Shown: positions 10,641 to 21,348 of the stretch, piece after piece
How positions within the stretch are numbered: position 1 is the stretch's first letter
How the letters are laid out: each line of letters begins with the position of its first letter
Assembly: GCA_007258455.2 (NCBI GenBank)
Contig: VDFB02262690.1
Location: forward strand, 248,001 to 312,000
Origin: Sequoia sempervirens
Taxonomy: Eukaryota; Streptophyta; Pinopsida; Cupressales; Cupressaceae
Reading direction: 5' to 3'
DNA length: 64,000 bases
Made by a program: the position numbers and the translations under genes
The notes under the pieces: generated by a model
Seen by the model: only the letters and a program-made list of their open reading frames with translations
Told to the model about the DNA's origin: nothing
Database searches by the model: none

Positions 10641-12981
10641 GACCTCATCGTCCAAGATTGCTAGCAACGCTTGCCTTAGATAAATGTTTTCTAGTGCACA
10701 CCTCTGGTACTGTAGAGAGTGTAGGGTAGACCTCCTCAACCTCATTGCAGATCACTCTATTCTGAATAGGTTTGAGGAGCTACCAATATCAAATACAGAT
10801 GACTATCTTGTGCAATTCTAATCTCAGCAGTTGAAGAGGTCTTTCAAGGATTTAACACTTGGCCTTGCAACACTACAACTTTCACTTCTTCTCAGTAGGT
10901 CACAGAACTCCCTCTTGATCCCTGCCTCAGAGATTGCAAAGAAGACTTCTAGAAGTGAACTACCTCTAGCCACCAACTAAGTCCCATAACTGCAAGTTGT
11001 AATTCCACGCTTGATCATTTCTTTGGTCGGCATGACTTCCTCATAAGATGCCTCAAGCTTTTCATCACTAAGCAATCTCTCATCACCTTCTTGCTCTTAG
11101 ATCTATCCTGGAAGCATTTTAGAGAGAGATTACTAACAGTTTATAATTATCCAAAGAAATATCAAGGCCAGAATCATATAAAGTTTACTATTTCAAGTTA
11201 TAGCATGAATACATAAGAATTTATGAACAATATTAAAACATAAATAAATAAATCAACCTAAAAGAGAAATATATCAAAAGATCGAAATGAAGGGATAAAG
11301 AAACTTATCTTTATTGAATTCTGATATAACTCTTTCTTCCATCTTTTACTCCTCTCGAGAGTGCTAAACTCAGCACAACAAAAGATAATCTGCACAACTA
11401 CAAATTTCTTGAATGCATTATGCAATTAGCATGTAGAACCAACTTTCTCCAAGAGTTCAAGGCTCTATCACAATTCATGAATTAGAGAATGATATTGATG
11501 TGACCAACTAATCACCATCGAAATTTCGATTCTCTTTTTATTTCAGAGTCACACTCAGAAATCTTCACAACCAGCATGAAATAACTTGCAATAAATGAAA
11601 TCTTCAAAGGATCTTATGCTAGTGAACACACTTCAAGAGAAACCACTATCTCTCTTTACTAATTACAAGATCCAAATAAAAGACATAACTTAACAAACAA
11701 AGAATACTTGTCTCTTTAAATATTCTGATGGATGCAATTACTAGACATGGTATGATACGTTGATCTTGTGCTCAGATCAGTTCGCAACCTTCATAGCTTG
11801 AAAACAGACCCCTGGCAAGGTTAAATTTGAACATGGTTTTTGACCGTTCAAATTTACAATGCACTTTGTTTCCAGCTGCAATCCATCAGATTATGTAACA
11901 TGCTTACTAGCAACACTCAAAGAGTTAGATCATCACTCATAAACTTTATCAGATCTTGTACAACTCAGCAGACTGAGTTTCACATAGAAATATAACAACA
12001 AAAACAAATACTTATCTTGATGAAATCAGACTCTCCTTTTCAGGTCTGCACTTTTCCTGATATAGAACTTCTCGATTTGCTCCGCCCTTAGCAATGGCGT
12101 CGCCTCAGGTTACGCAACAACCTTTCATCAGTGACATGCAAATCACAAGACATTTTTCAAACATAGGTGGACGAGCTCGAACTTGATTCTGAGATGGACA
12201 ACTCTAGTGGTCCAGAGAAAGCTTTAGATTCTGAGGGTCTCGAGGCAATACTGAAGGCACCTGTAACCTTGACCAAGATTGATATAGAAATCCTCCAACT
12301 TGATTCCGCACGAAAGGATTTCCTTTGACTGCCTCTTTACTTCCAATCGAACTTGGATTCGAATCACAATCCTGCACAAGAGTATCTCCCGATTCACTAA
12401 ACTTTACTTCCACCCGGACTTGGTTGAGTGCAATTTGACGAAAAAGACTCTGAACTATAAATTGCAAGGAAGCCAAAGAAGATAGAACAAATAATGCAAT
12501 AAATCAGAACACCAGCGGTGATCCTTCAGAATTTCTCGCACAACTAGTAGCGTATAATATACCCAGCTATGTGTGGCAAATACAAATGAACAGAAGATAC
12601 TTAATTCTCATGATCAGATCTGAACTCGGGTTCTTCAAATACAGAGAGAATGACGCCCCATCCCAAAGTTCAGATAGAATCATATTCAAAGTTTGAAAGA
12701 CGCAATGCAAGAATGATCATGGAGGCCCAAGGAGACTTTGAAAGATCACGGAAGTTTTGAATAAGTATTGCGGAAGTGCTATAGACACATCAGCCCAATA
12801 GAACTGGAATAGCACCTTACTCCAACACTGATAGTAATTGCGCCTTCATTTGAGACCCGGTGATCTTTGAACAGCCTTAACACAATCTTGATGCTTGTCA
12901 TTTCATACGAAAGGTGAGTTCACGAGCTTCAAGAGCTGTCACCCATTAACTAAAGCAAATCTGATCGGATCACTTTTTATA
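10641..12981 (-). other. Degenerate interior of the copia element
   Basis: No convincing gag, protease or integrase motif on either strand. A 90-codon minus frame at 12204-12476 (MASLQFIVQSLFRQIALNQV...) has no recognised relative. The stretch is either heavily mutated coding sequence or replacement sequence of a non-autonomous copy. Confidence 0.5.
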
Positions 12982-12996
12982 CCCACTCTGATACCA
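12982..12996 (-). other. Copia primer binding site (initiator-Met type)
   Basis: Minus-strand TGGTATCAGAGTGGG directly next to the 5' LTR. This matches the usual plant copia primer site complementary to the 3' end of initiator methionine tRNA. Confidence 0.85.
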
Positions 12997-13578
12997 AGTT
13001 AGTTTTATGATCAGATTTAATGCACAGAAAATTAATTCAAATCAGACACAATAACACAGCAGATACCCTGGGAAAACCCTCCTCTTGAGGGAGAAAAACC
13101 TAGCAACAAATATATCTCTTATATATATGAGCAATGGCAACAAGTATCTTTAGTTTTACAATGAGGCTACACACAAGGCCAATAAACAGCACCAACAATG
13201 GCTGTAACACACACTAATAATCTGCCCTTCAATCTGCACTTGAATAGACACACAATCTGCTCCTATATGAATTCGCACTACTCTTCTTGAAGAACTCGCA
13301 CTAAATGGAGAAGGAGATCGAACTTTTTCTTGATACTTGAATGAAGGAAAGTGACCACCTATATATACAATGCTAGATAGGTCGCACCTTTACAAATGAC
13401 TAGGTTGGCCATCAAGAAATAAATACAAATAATAATAATTAAATTACAATGATGGTCGGCCAAGGAAGAATTATACAAGGAAGGTCAGCCAAAGTAAAGT
13501 TGCCATTAACACATATAAATAAATTATATCTTCATTCGAGGCTGGAAGAATTGAGCCCGAAGCTGCTAAACTTCAACA
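12997..13578 (-). repeat. 5' LTR of the minus-strand copia element
   Basis: 582 bp. It differs from its partner by few substitutions and a short indel (TTTAGT near 13150). TATATATA at 13370-13377 on this strand is the likely promoter. The terminal T of TGTTAG has become A at 12997. Confidence 0.93.
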
Positions 13579-13754
13579 AAAACATATCTTGTAATGGTTA
13601 ATTGTAGTCTTTGAGGGAGCTGTACCTCGATAAAAATTCAGAGAAAAGTCACAAATGCAATTGTGATATTTCCTTGCTGTTAGTAACATGGACCTTATTT
13701 TTTGGGTTATAGAGTTGATAAATGATGTTTTTCAATAAGGGCCAATCTATTCAC

Positions 13755-14937
13755 TAACACTATAAAAGAACAAACATGGATATGAGCAACTGGTATCTTT
13801 CTTCAATAAGTCATTGCAAGTTGCTGAGCTGAAATACTCAACAATAGAAAAGCATGCTTATGCATTAGTCAAGTCTATAAAAAAAACTTTAGGCAATATC
13901 TCGTGGGTGCTGAAATTGTAGCATATGTGCCACCCCAACTATAAAGGGCATTTTTATGCAGCAGGTAGCTTCAAGTAAAAGATGTTGGATAAATAAGATC
14001 CAGGAGTATGATATGGAGATACAAACTACCTAGCTCTTGTTAGAGGCCAAAGCCTAGCCAAGTTGATGGCTAATTCCAACTTGGAGGCAATGGACATAAA
14101 TGAACTAAACACAAAGGATGTTGCTGCCTTATGTAATTTAAAAAAGGATGTAATCTTTTATTTGGTGAATATAAATTCTCCGCCATCCATGGATGATAAC
14201 CAAAGGAGGACTCTCAAGCTACAGTCACAAAGGTATGTTTTGGTCTCAGGTGAACTGATGTGGAGAAATCATGAAGGATTTTTGCTTTGATGCCTGGACA
14301 GTGAGCAAGCTGAGAAAGTAATGAAGGAATGTCACCATGGCATATGTGGTGAACATTTCAAGCCCAACATCACAACGAATAAGATCCTAAGGCCCAATTT
14401 TCGGTGGCCCGCATTGTTCAAAGATGTTGTGCAGATGATATGAAAATGTGATAATTGCCAAGGATTTTCAGGGAAGCTAAAGTTTGCTAGTGTGCTTCCC
14501 ATGCTGCGTCTCATAGTTGAGGCACCTTTTCAGCAATCAAGAATTGATTTTATTGGAGAAATACAAGAGAAATCCAACAAAGGATACAAGTGGATCCTTG
14601 TGGCCATAGACTATATCACCAAGTGGCTTGAAGCAATTCCTCCCTGCAATGCAACGTCAAGGATGGTAGTAGAATTTTCAATTGGCAACATAATAACCAA
14701 GTTTGGAGTTCTAGGCAAGATCCTTGTTGATAATAGCATGTGTTTCAAGTCTCAAGGCATGCAGATTATATGTTCTAATTTTGGTATAAACTTAGTGCAT
14801 TCATCCCCTTACCATCCACAAAATAATGGATAGGCCAAATCAAGTAATAAGATGAAAATCATTAAGAGGGTTTTGGATCAAAATAAGATGAAGTGGGATG
14901 ATAAACTCAAGTACACTCTTTGGGTTGATAAAGTCAC
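13755..14937 (+). pseudogene. Element A: end of RNase H and integrase, first part
   Basis: The reading resumes with the conventional RNase H end (SFFNKSLQVAELKYSTIEKHAYALV). Integrase then follows with a HHCC-type zinc region (about 14220-14465: ECHHGICGEHF, CDNCQ), a catalytic core with RIDFIGEI (first Asp), ILVDNSMCF (second Asp) and the SSPYHPQNNG segment that precedes the final Glu. Several stops, e.g. TGA at about 14441 and TAG after NNG at about 14831, break it. The frame is cut cleanly at 14937 by the DNA transposon and continues at 15840. Confidence 0.8.
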
Positions 14938-15836
14938 TTCCACGGAGTTTCCTGATGGGGACGCGTCCCCTGTCGGGGACGCGTCTCGGGGACGGGGGGA
15001 CAACGGGTCTAAGTTTGGGGACGGCGGGGGGACAGCGGCAGGGGGGCGGCGGGGGGGCGGTGCTGATATACATATGGTACTTGAATAACTAGTTATAAAA
15101 AGATGTTTAAGAATAACATTTCAAATTAAACTTTGGAAAATTAGTAAAATTGCAAATACTAACATTTTAAACAATTGAATACTATTACTAAATGACTAAA
15201 AGTATATAAAATATTAAAATTTGCAAATGAAATTGTCGAATTTGAGATTTCTATTATATGAATATCGAAAATATGACATGTCACATCATAATATCATATC
15301 ATAAAGATGATTACAATGAGTAGAATGATACATTGATATCAAAATAAGTACAAAATGCAAAACTGTAGTGAAGGGAGGCCTCTAATCATCCCCAAACTTA
15401 CTCTTTCACTCACTCTTCTCACTGGTTTTCCTCTTCACCTAGCTGTTGCAAAACATCAATTGGCATATGCAAGCAAAAATGAAGAATGAGAGTGTTTTGT
15501 TTAGCTTATGAATTTTAGAAGGGTCCCATAAGCCTTTAGGGTTCGGCCCAAGGCTTACATTCCAAGAAAATTGAAAGAATTTTTTTTAAAAATTGCTTTT
15601 TTGGACATCCCACCGCAGGGGACGCCTGGGTGTCTCCGAGACGCTTGAGGGACGGCTAGAAGTCCCCGAGACGTCTCGGGGACGTCCAGGAGTCCCCGCC
15701 ATTTCCTCGGAGTTTCCCAAGTCTCGGCGGCGGTGGGGGGACGGCGGGGGGGACATTTCTCAGCCGTCCCCAAGTCTCCGAAACGTTCGGGACGGGGGGA
15801 CGGCTGAAATTTGGGGGGGGACGCGTCCCCGTGGAA
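14938..15836. mobile_element. 899-bp GC-ended DNA transposon, target duplication CAC
   Basis: Perfect 8-bp terminal inverted repeats TTCCACGG/CCGTGGAA are flanked by CAC at 14935-14937 and 15837-15839. Taking out the element plus one CAC makes the host integrase frame continuous across the junction, which supports the boundaries strongly. Both ends are dense in GGGGAC/GTCCCC motifs, including GGGGACGCGTCCCC at about 14957-14970 and 15817-15830. The middle (about 15070-15590) is AT-rich. No transposase is visible, so it is non-autonomous. A 3-bp duplication fits CACTA or PIF/Harbinger superfamilies, but neither diagnostic terminus (CACTA, or TWA target) is present; the family is unassigned. 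Confidence 0.85.
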
Positions 15837-16270
15837 CACTGCTTTCAAGCAAACTATTGGGCGTAGCCCATTTGAGTTGGTTTATGGAGTAGAGGCTAGA
15901 ATGCCTATTAGTTTAATGTTGTTTATGTATTAGCTGTTGCAGGATATTGACGATGATCAATGTGATGCAATATCCCTAAGGGTCATGGCATTGACTAAAT
16001 TGGATGAGCAATGAGGATGGTGCAAGATAGAAACGTGCAGCACAAGCAGATCATGAAGCATTTGCATGATAAAAAGAAGTTGGTGGCATGGTTCTTTTGT
16101 CGAACTAGTAGTCAAAAGATAAGGAAAGCATGGGAAATTCAACCCCTTATGGCTTGGGCCTTATGGAATAGTTGAGAGGTATGAAATTCATGTTTACCAT
16201 CTCATGGACCTAGATGTAGAATTATTGGAGCTGCCCATGCATTGTCAGCATTTGAAGCATTATTTTACTT
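15837..16270 (+). pseudogene. Element A: integrase C-terminal part
   Basis: Continues with FKQTIGRSPFELVYGVEARMP, the stretch after the integrase core in Ty3 elements, followed by a decayed C-terminal domain (LGPYGIVERYEIHVYHLMDLD). Stops and frame changes throughout. The purine/pyrimidine stretch before the probable 3' LTR follows at about 16340-16361. Confidence 0.75.
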
Positions 16271-16361
16271 AAGCAATGGAGTTCAAAATTTTGATTGTCT
16301 GCTCCAGGATCTAGATTCTTGTGATGCCTGCAAGAGGCATCCATCCCAACCAGAGCTACTG

Positions 16362-16800
16362 TTGGAGCCTAGAATTTTTTTATTTTTGTAAGTGTTTTTC
16401 CCTAGGTTCTATTTTTCTAAGTGTTAAATGGAGTATCCTTTTGTTTGTTGGAATTTTGAGGAGGTTTTGTGTTGGTGTGAATGGGGTTATTTCTTAACTA
16501 GTTATTAGTGAGGACCTATTCACATTATTATAAGTTTACTTAGGAGTTAAGTTACTTAGGTGTCATTTCTAGAAGTTAGTTATAATGGCGCCATGTCTCA
16601 TTATTTACTTTTAGTTATCTAGGCATTTAATAATTCTCTCATGCATTTAATATTTTGCATTGAGCATTTAATGTTTGTATCAAGGGTAGCTATCCTACCT
16701 CATCACACCTTGCCTATATATACAAGGTGCTTGTACATTGTAAATTATCTCTAGACATTCTAGGTATCAATCTCATGATCATAATTTGATCAATCATCTA
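16362..16800 (+). repeat. Probable 3' LTR of element A (right end uncertain)
   Basis: Starts with TGTTGGAGCC about 90 bases after the end of integrase. It contains a TATA box and the expected order of an LTR. The partner 5' LTR is not in the window, so the right boundary cannot be fixed by comparison; it lies somewhere between about 16800 and 17600. A stretch at about 16905-16980 has repeated CCGACAAGGTT and GGTTTCTGAAAC motifs. Confidence 0.55.
16715..16722 (+). promoter_or_regulatory. TATA box of the element A LTR
   Basis: TATATATA in the context TTGCCTATATATACAAGG, within the probable LTR of element A. Confidence 0.5.
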
Positions 16801-19190
16801 TCTTCATGCTCATGTTGGAACAATTTCTTGTGGATGGTTTCTTTCTTGGTTGATCCATTGAAGACTACAGCTTCATTTGGTTCATTATTCATCAATATTT
16901 CCAATATTTTGAAACCTCTATCAAGGTCCGACAAGGTTCTCACAACCTTATTGGAGGTCGACAAGGTTTCTGAAACTAGTTTTGTGGCCAACATCAAATG
17001 TCAAAAAGTGCTCAAAAGAAAGGGGAATATGCAAGCATGGACATGTGATTGTTTTGGGAGACCCATGATGTTTCAAAGGTGGCATTTCAAATTGTTTTGG
17101 TGCCAAGTGAAGTGGCAAGATGCTTTACACTTCATCCACCCGCATTAATGAGGTAGCTCTCCCAACTACCCTCAATGATTGCCAACACTCTCCCAACTAC
17201 CAAAAATCAATGCCTAACCCATCTTTCAATTTGAGGCACCTATGTTGGGCAAGATTCATCTTTGGTCGCGGATCTGGCATTGCTACAACACCATGGATTA
17301 CAGTTTGGCATCCTTTTGCTAATAAAGCTGATTTTCGATCATTTTGAGAAAAATGATGGTTTTCCTAGTGGCAACCAGAGACTACACAAGTGAAAGGTTT
17401 GTTTAGGGCTTTAATCAAGCCATGTCCAATTTCTTAAAGGCAATGAAGTAATGAAGCAATTGTAGGATAAAACACTACATGTTTTATGTAGAGAATGTCT
17501 CCAAACTATTTCTATCTCTCTAGGGAAATCTTTATTGTTGTAAGGGTTTTCTCCTCACATTTGCTGACATGATTGTATTCAGCATTTAGTAATGTGACAA
17601 CTTTTTAAAATATTACAAGCATTCTAACAATAATCTATTCAATGCATATGGATCAATGCAATTTAGTTCTGGATCACTAAGTACGCTTTGTGTATGATAC
17701 TTGTAATTTGATGGCACATATGCCTAGATCAACTCTTCTATGTTGTCTTTCATTGTTTTCCTTCCTTCTATCTGTGACTCTATAGCCCAATCGGATAGGC
17801 ACCAATTTTTGGTCCACCTGACCAATCTCACATCATTCAAACAAAGCATTAATCAGTTATTTAAGTAAGAAATGAATCCTTCCTATGCATCCATGAATGT
17901 CAATATAACTAGGGAATTATTCTTAGGTGAAGATTCAATAGATATATTTCATATGGGTCATGCTTGCACAATCATATCAGCTACATACAGGTTTTATTCA
18001 ACTAGTCTCTCTTGACCTAGTGACAACATTTGGGGTTAAGATTGCAATTGGGTTTGGTTGCAACTGTTTTTAGTTGTCCATTTTGTTTGATTTAAATACT
18101 TATTAAGATATACCCCTAGGAACACCCTCCAAAGTCTAAGTTGAACTCAAAGCATAGGAGAGATAACCCACTCTCGTAGAATTGGCCTTCAACCCTCCAC
18201 ATGATAACAACCCTAGCCTTGTAAGTGGAAGTTCATTCTAAGAAGTGAAGCAATGATTTTGGAACCCAACAAGGGGAAAATAAAGCCAAAATACATAAAG
18301 GGGGCTAGGATTCGAGCACAATTGGACACAATCAAATAAAGTGTCAGTAGGTTGCAGTTGCTCACTTAGCATCACATATGAAGCTGTCTTCTACAACCAA
18401 ATTAGCATCTCAACAACAAATTAACCTTCAGGTTTCATGTAGGGTGGAAACAAGTCAAATAGAAATAGAAATCCAAGCTTAAATATATGTATTTGTAAGC
18501 TGTATGAATCATACAAAGTGAAATCCCTCTCTTCGTTTGAGTGACACTAATGTCAATTTTCAAAAAATAATATTGCTTCAACCTGGTAAGCATATTATAT
18601 TGTAGAACAAATATTTGTAAAAATTAAAGAAATGACCATTCAATTCTAAAACGTGGGCATGACAATAGAGATTGAATATCAATATAGTTAAATCTTCAAG
18701 ACACATTAAATAATTTGTAAATTGGATGTAAAGAATCCTTTAAAATGCTACCATATTTGTACTTGATTCATGACTACAAATCTCATATCTTTGCCCAGCT
18801 TAACTTCAATGTGAAATTAACGACAACAATTACAAAATTCTTCTCGATAATAAGATAATAAGACAAATTCTTCTGATAACAACCAGACTTTTTCCCCCTA
18901 GAAATCGTTACCTTCAATTAGAAAATGCTACCTTGATAAATTGTAGAGCCGTCCCAGCAGCCTTCCTACATTTGGAAACTGGAGTTCATCTGCCTCATAG
19001 GAGGCAGGACCTTTATTTGCTAACTGGAGCGTCCATTTGCCTCATTGGAGGCAGGCCAACAGCTCCAAGAATGGCTATGAATGAGGCTTGAACTTGGATA
19101 AGGTAGCAAAAGTCACAGCTTTATAGTCAATCTTCTAACTCACTCAAGCCCCCTTTCTCAAATGATTAGCATTGGAGAGCTAACAGACCT
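16801..19190. other. Repeat-derived spacer before the mTERF gene
   Basis: No gene seen. About 16800-17600 is probably still LTR or leader of element A or a relative (includes TTGTAAGGGTTTTCTCCTCAC near 17540). 17600-18900 is plain AT-rich DNA. Near 18988-19060 two similar segments CATYTGCCTCATWGGAGGCAG occur about 40 bases apart, each a small inverted repeat (GCCTC/GAGGC); they lie just downstream of the mTERF stop and could sit in its 3' untranslated region. Confidence 0.4.
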
Positions 19191-20261
19191 TCAGGGCATT
19201 TCAACATTAACAAACATGCCCTTTAACCTTCCATATAAACTTCTGATCTCGGGCCTGACCTCTAAAAACTTTTCATTGAAATTATCCTCACTCATACACA
19301 GCAAGGTAATGAAACTGATAGAAGGACGCTGAGAAGATGACAATGAATTTAGATGTTCAAACACCTTATAGCGCGGCTTCATTCTGTTCTCCACGCTGAA
19401 GTTTAATAATGTGGGATATTTAACCACAATGCTTGGGGGAAGCCTTGCAGTATTTATAAAGAAATCCATGTTCATCTGTATCTTGTCCACAGATGAACAA
19501 AGGAACCTAGGATCCTTTAAAAGAAGTTCTGTGACCTCATTTTTTGAGAGACCCATGTTTTCCATAAACTTCAATTTAGTTTTCAGCGTTTCAATATCAT
19601 AGACAATAATACCAGGTGCCCTCCTGAGAGCATGATATAGAACAGCCTTTGACCCAAAAAAATTGAGAAGTAATGAGATCTTAGGACTTATACTTTTGCC
19701 CAAATTGAGACCAAGAACTCTTGGTTGGTGGGATATAATATAACCCACTTCTTTTTCATCTAAGCCTAATGTCCTGAAAAATACAATCTTGGGCTTCAGC
19801 TGCTCATGAGCATTGCGTGAAAGAACAGTTGGATTTCTACGAATTGTATTCCTCAATTGTTCGAAAGTGAATCCCGAGTCTTTAAATAGATCGACTGCCT
19901 CTTGGGCTCTCTCAGTAGTTTTTGTTCTGAAAACAGAGGGCTCCTTCTTTATCATTTCCGTGAGTTGTGCGGAAGAAAACCCACACTCCTCCATTAACAA
20001 TTGTTTCATGGCATTATAGCGCCGTTCTATCTTTTCATTTACTTGTTCTCTTTGTGACTGTGACTGCAACTGCTTTCTGGGTACAGCATTGCATGATATT
20101 ACGAATGAGCGGTTTGAGAAAACAAGGGACACTGCTTGAAATCTAATTGACGAAACACCAAAATCAGGCATTGCCAAAACCAACACCATTGTATGAGATG
20201 GAATGTATATTGAAGCAGAAAATAATTGCGAATGAAAAATATAGGAAAATCTCAATTGCAT
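19191..20261 (-). CDS. mTERF-family organelle nucleic-acid-binding protein
   Basis: Intact 356-codon single-exon frame. Mitochondrial transcription termination factor relatives are alpha-helical repeat proteins that bind DNA or RNA in chloroplasts or mitochondria and affect transcription, splicing or translation there. From about residue 90 to 330 there are repeated helical units with the family pattern of a Pro followed by a hydrophobic pair: KKEPSVFRT, RRNPTVLSR, HQPRVLGLN, RRAPGIIVYD, LKDPRFLCS, VKYPTLLNF. Residues 1-60 are basic and Ser-rich with few acids (SSIRFQAVSLVFSNRSFVIS), fitting an organelle transit peptide. The first ATG (20261) lies inside a 91-bp tandem duplication; Met25 (20189) and Met31 are alternative starts. 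Length is typical of the smaller plant mTERFs. It is the only undamaged host gene seen, flanked by retroelements on both sides. Confidence 0.93.
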   Translation of the reverse strand: MQLRFSYIFHSQLFSASIYIPSHTMVLVLAMPDFGVSSIRFQAVSLVFSNRSFVISCNAVPRKQLQSQSQREQVNEKIERRYNAMKQLLMEECGFSSAQLTEMIKKEPSVFRTKTTERAQEAVDLFKDSGFTFEQLRNTIRRNPTVLSRNAHEQLKPKIVFFRTLGLDEKEVGYIISHQPRVLGLNLGKSISPKISLLLNFFGSKAVLYHALRRAPGIIVYDIETLKTKLKFMENMGLSKNEVTELLLKDPRFLCSSVDKIQMNMDFFINTARLPPSIVVKYPTLLNFSVENRMKPRYKVFEHLNSLSSSQRPSISFITLLCMSEDNFNEKFLEVRPEIRSLYGRLKGMFVNVEMP

Positions 20262-20420
20262 AAACCTCAGCGGGGCCTAAAATAGGTCATCCATTCAAGA
20301 TAAGGTGGGATAATAGTTTAGTCCAAAAAAGATAGGAAAATCTCGATAGCATAAACCTCAGCAGGGGCAAAAATAGGTCATCCATTCAAGATAAGGTGGG
20401 ATAATAGTTCAGTACAAAAC
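20241..20420. repeat. 91-bp tandem duplication across the mTERF start codon
   Basis: The segment beginning ATAGGAAAATCTC at 20241 is repeated beginning at 20332, about 85-90% identical by eye; both copies end near AGGTGGGATAATAGTT-AGT. The first copy includes codons 1-7 of the mTERF frame, so the upstream copy carries a second ATG (20352) in another frame. Confidence 0.9.
20287..20352 (-). other. Upstream reading frame of 21 codons before mTERF
   Basis: ATG at 20352 in the upstream duplicate reads 21 codons (begins MLSRFSYLF, clearly derived from MQLRFSYIF) to TGA at 20287-20289, ending 25 bases before the mTERF ATG. It is an upstream reading frame only if transcription starts beyond 20352. 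A weak TATA-like TTTATAAC lies near 20535 on this strand. Confidence 0.55.
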
Positions 20421-21348
20421 TCGTCTTTTTATCTTTGATTAAATGTTTTTGCCAGTGGGACGTCTGCTATTCCAAATTGGCCTTCGGCTGTCCTCTCGAG
20501 GCCGTCTAAGTTTTTTAGGCAGGGCAGTTATAAAGGTAGCTTTTTAAAACTCAATTATTAAATTGAGGTAAAGAATTTGCTGATTAATTGCGAAAAGGGC
20601 TCTAGGCAAAGGGTCATTACAGAGTGGGTAATTTGTTTTTAAAGGAAAAAAAAAATTCTTGCATTTTCTAAGTGCTATAATAAAGAATTTCCTTCCTTTT
20701 ACCTAGGTCTCCTCCTATTTAAATGTTAGATTGTGGAGTCTTATTGGAATTTTATTCTAGACCAAGTTTACAGGAAACTAGTAGATGGAAAGAAAGATTG
20801 TTAAGTCAAGTAAGAAAGTTTTCATTATTGAAATCTACTTTGCAAAGTCTTCTTATTTTTTCTTATGTCTATCTTCAAATTGTGCATGTGTAAGAAGTTG
20901 GATGGAGATTTTATAGAGAAGAGATTCAATAGACTAGCATTGTGAAGGCTAAGTGCTTGAAAAGTAATGACTATGTTTCTCTTTTTTTTCTATTAACTCC
21001 TTCCCTCATTGTTCTAGTTGTTGTTGGAATGACTTGATCAAGGGAAGAAAGCTACTTTAGAAAGGAATTAAATGAAATGTGAGTAATGGCAAGAAAGTGT
21101 TATTATGGAAAGACAATTGGCTAATGGACTGCCCTTCGGCCTCAATGTATTTCCTCCACCCATTATGTGAGATCTTGAGTGAGAAGATCAATATTATCTA
21201 GTGTATAGTGGTTGGTCAAGGTTTAGAGAGGTCTAAACACTATCCATGTCAATATTGAAATCATACAACAAGTTAGCAGCTTACTCGACATGTTAAAAGG
21301 CTTACATGTGTGTCAATTACTCAAAGATGACTATTTGATTTGGGTTAC
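20421..21348. other. Spacer between mTERF and element B
   Basis: Probable mTERF promoter region at its left end (TTTATAAC on the minus strand near 20535, GC-richer patch 20455-20530). The rest is AT-rich with no frame or repeat I can assign. Ends in the target site GTTAC (21344-21348) of element B. Confidence 0.4.

Larger units (their letters stand above)
8631..13578 (-). mobile_element. Complete Ty1/copia retrotransposon, minus strand, target duplication AAAAC
   Basis: Two near-identical LTRs (8631-9206 and 12997-13578) bound a 4948-bp element. The flanks carry a perfect 5-bp duplication AAAAC at 8626-8630 and 13579-13583. On the minus strand the 5' LTR is followed at once by a TGGTATCAGAG primer site, and the 3' LTR is preceded by a purine tract (GTTGAGAGGGAG). 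Internally only the 3' part of pol is recognisable; the rest is decayed or lost, so it is non-autonomous now. The LTRs are very similar by eye, so insertion looks younger than elements A and B. It lies inside the insertion in element A. Confidence 0.93.

Noticed and set aside
14840..15092. Gly-rich and Pro-rich overlapping frames
   Set aside because: Products of the GC-rich subterminal repeats of the DNA transposon.
14938..15836. CACTA-superfamily assignment of the DNA transposon
   Set aside because: The 3-bp duplication fits, but the ends read TTCCACGG rather than CACTA; left unassigned.
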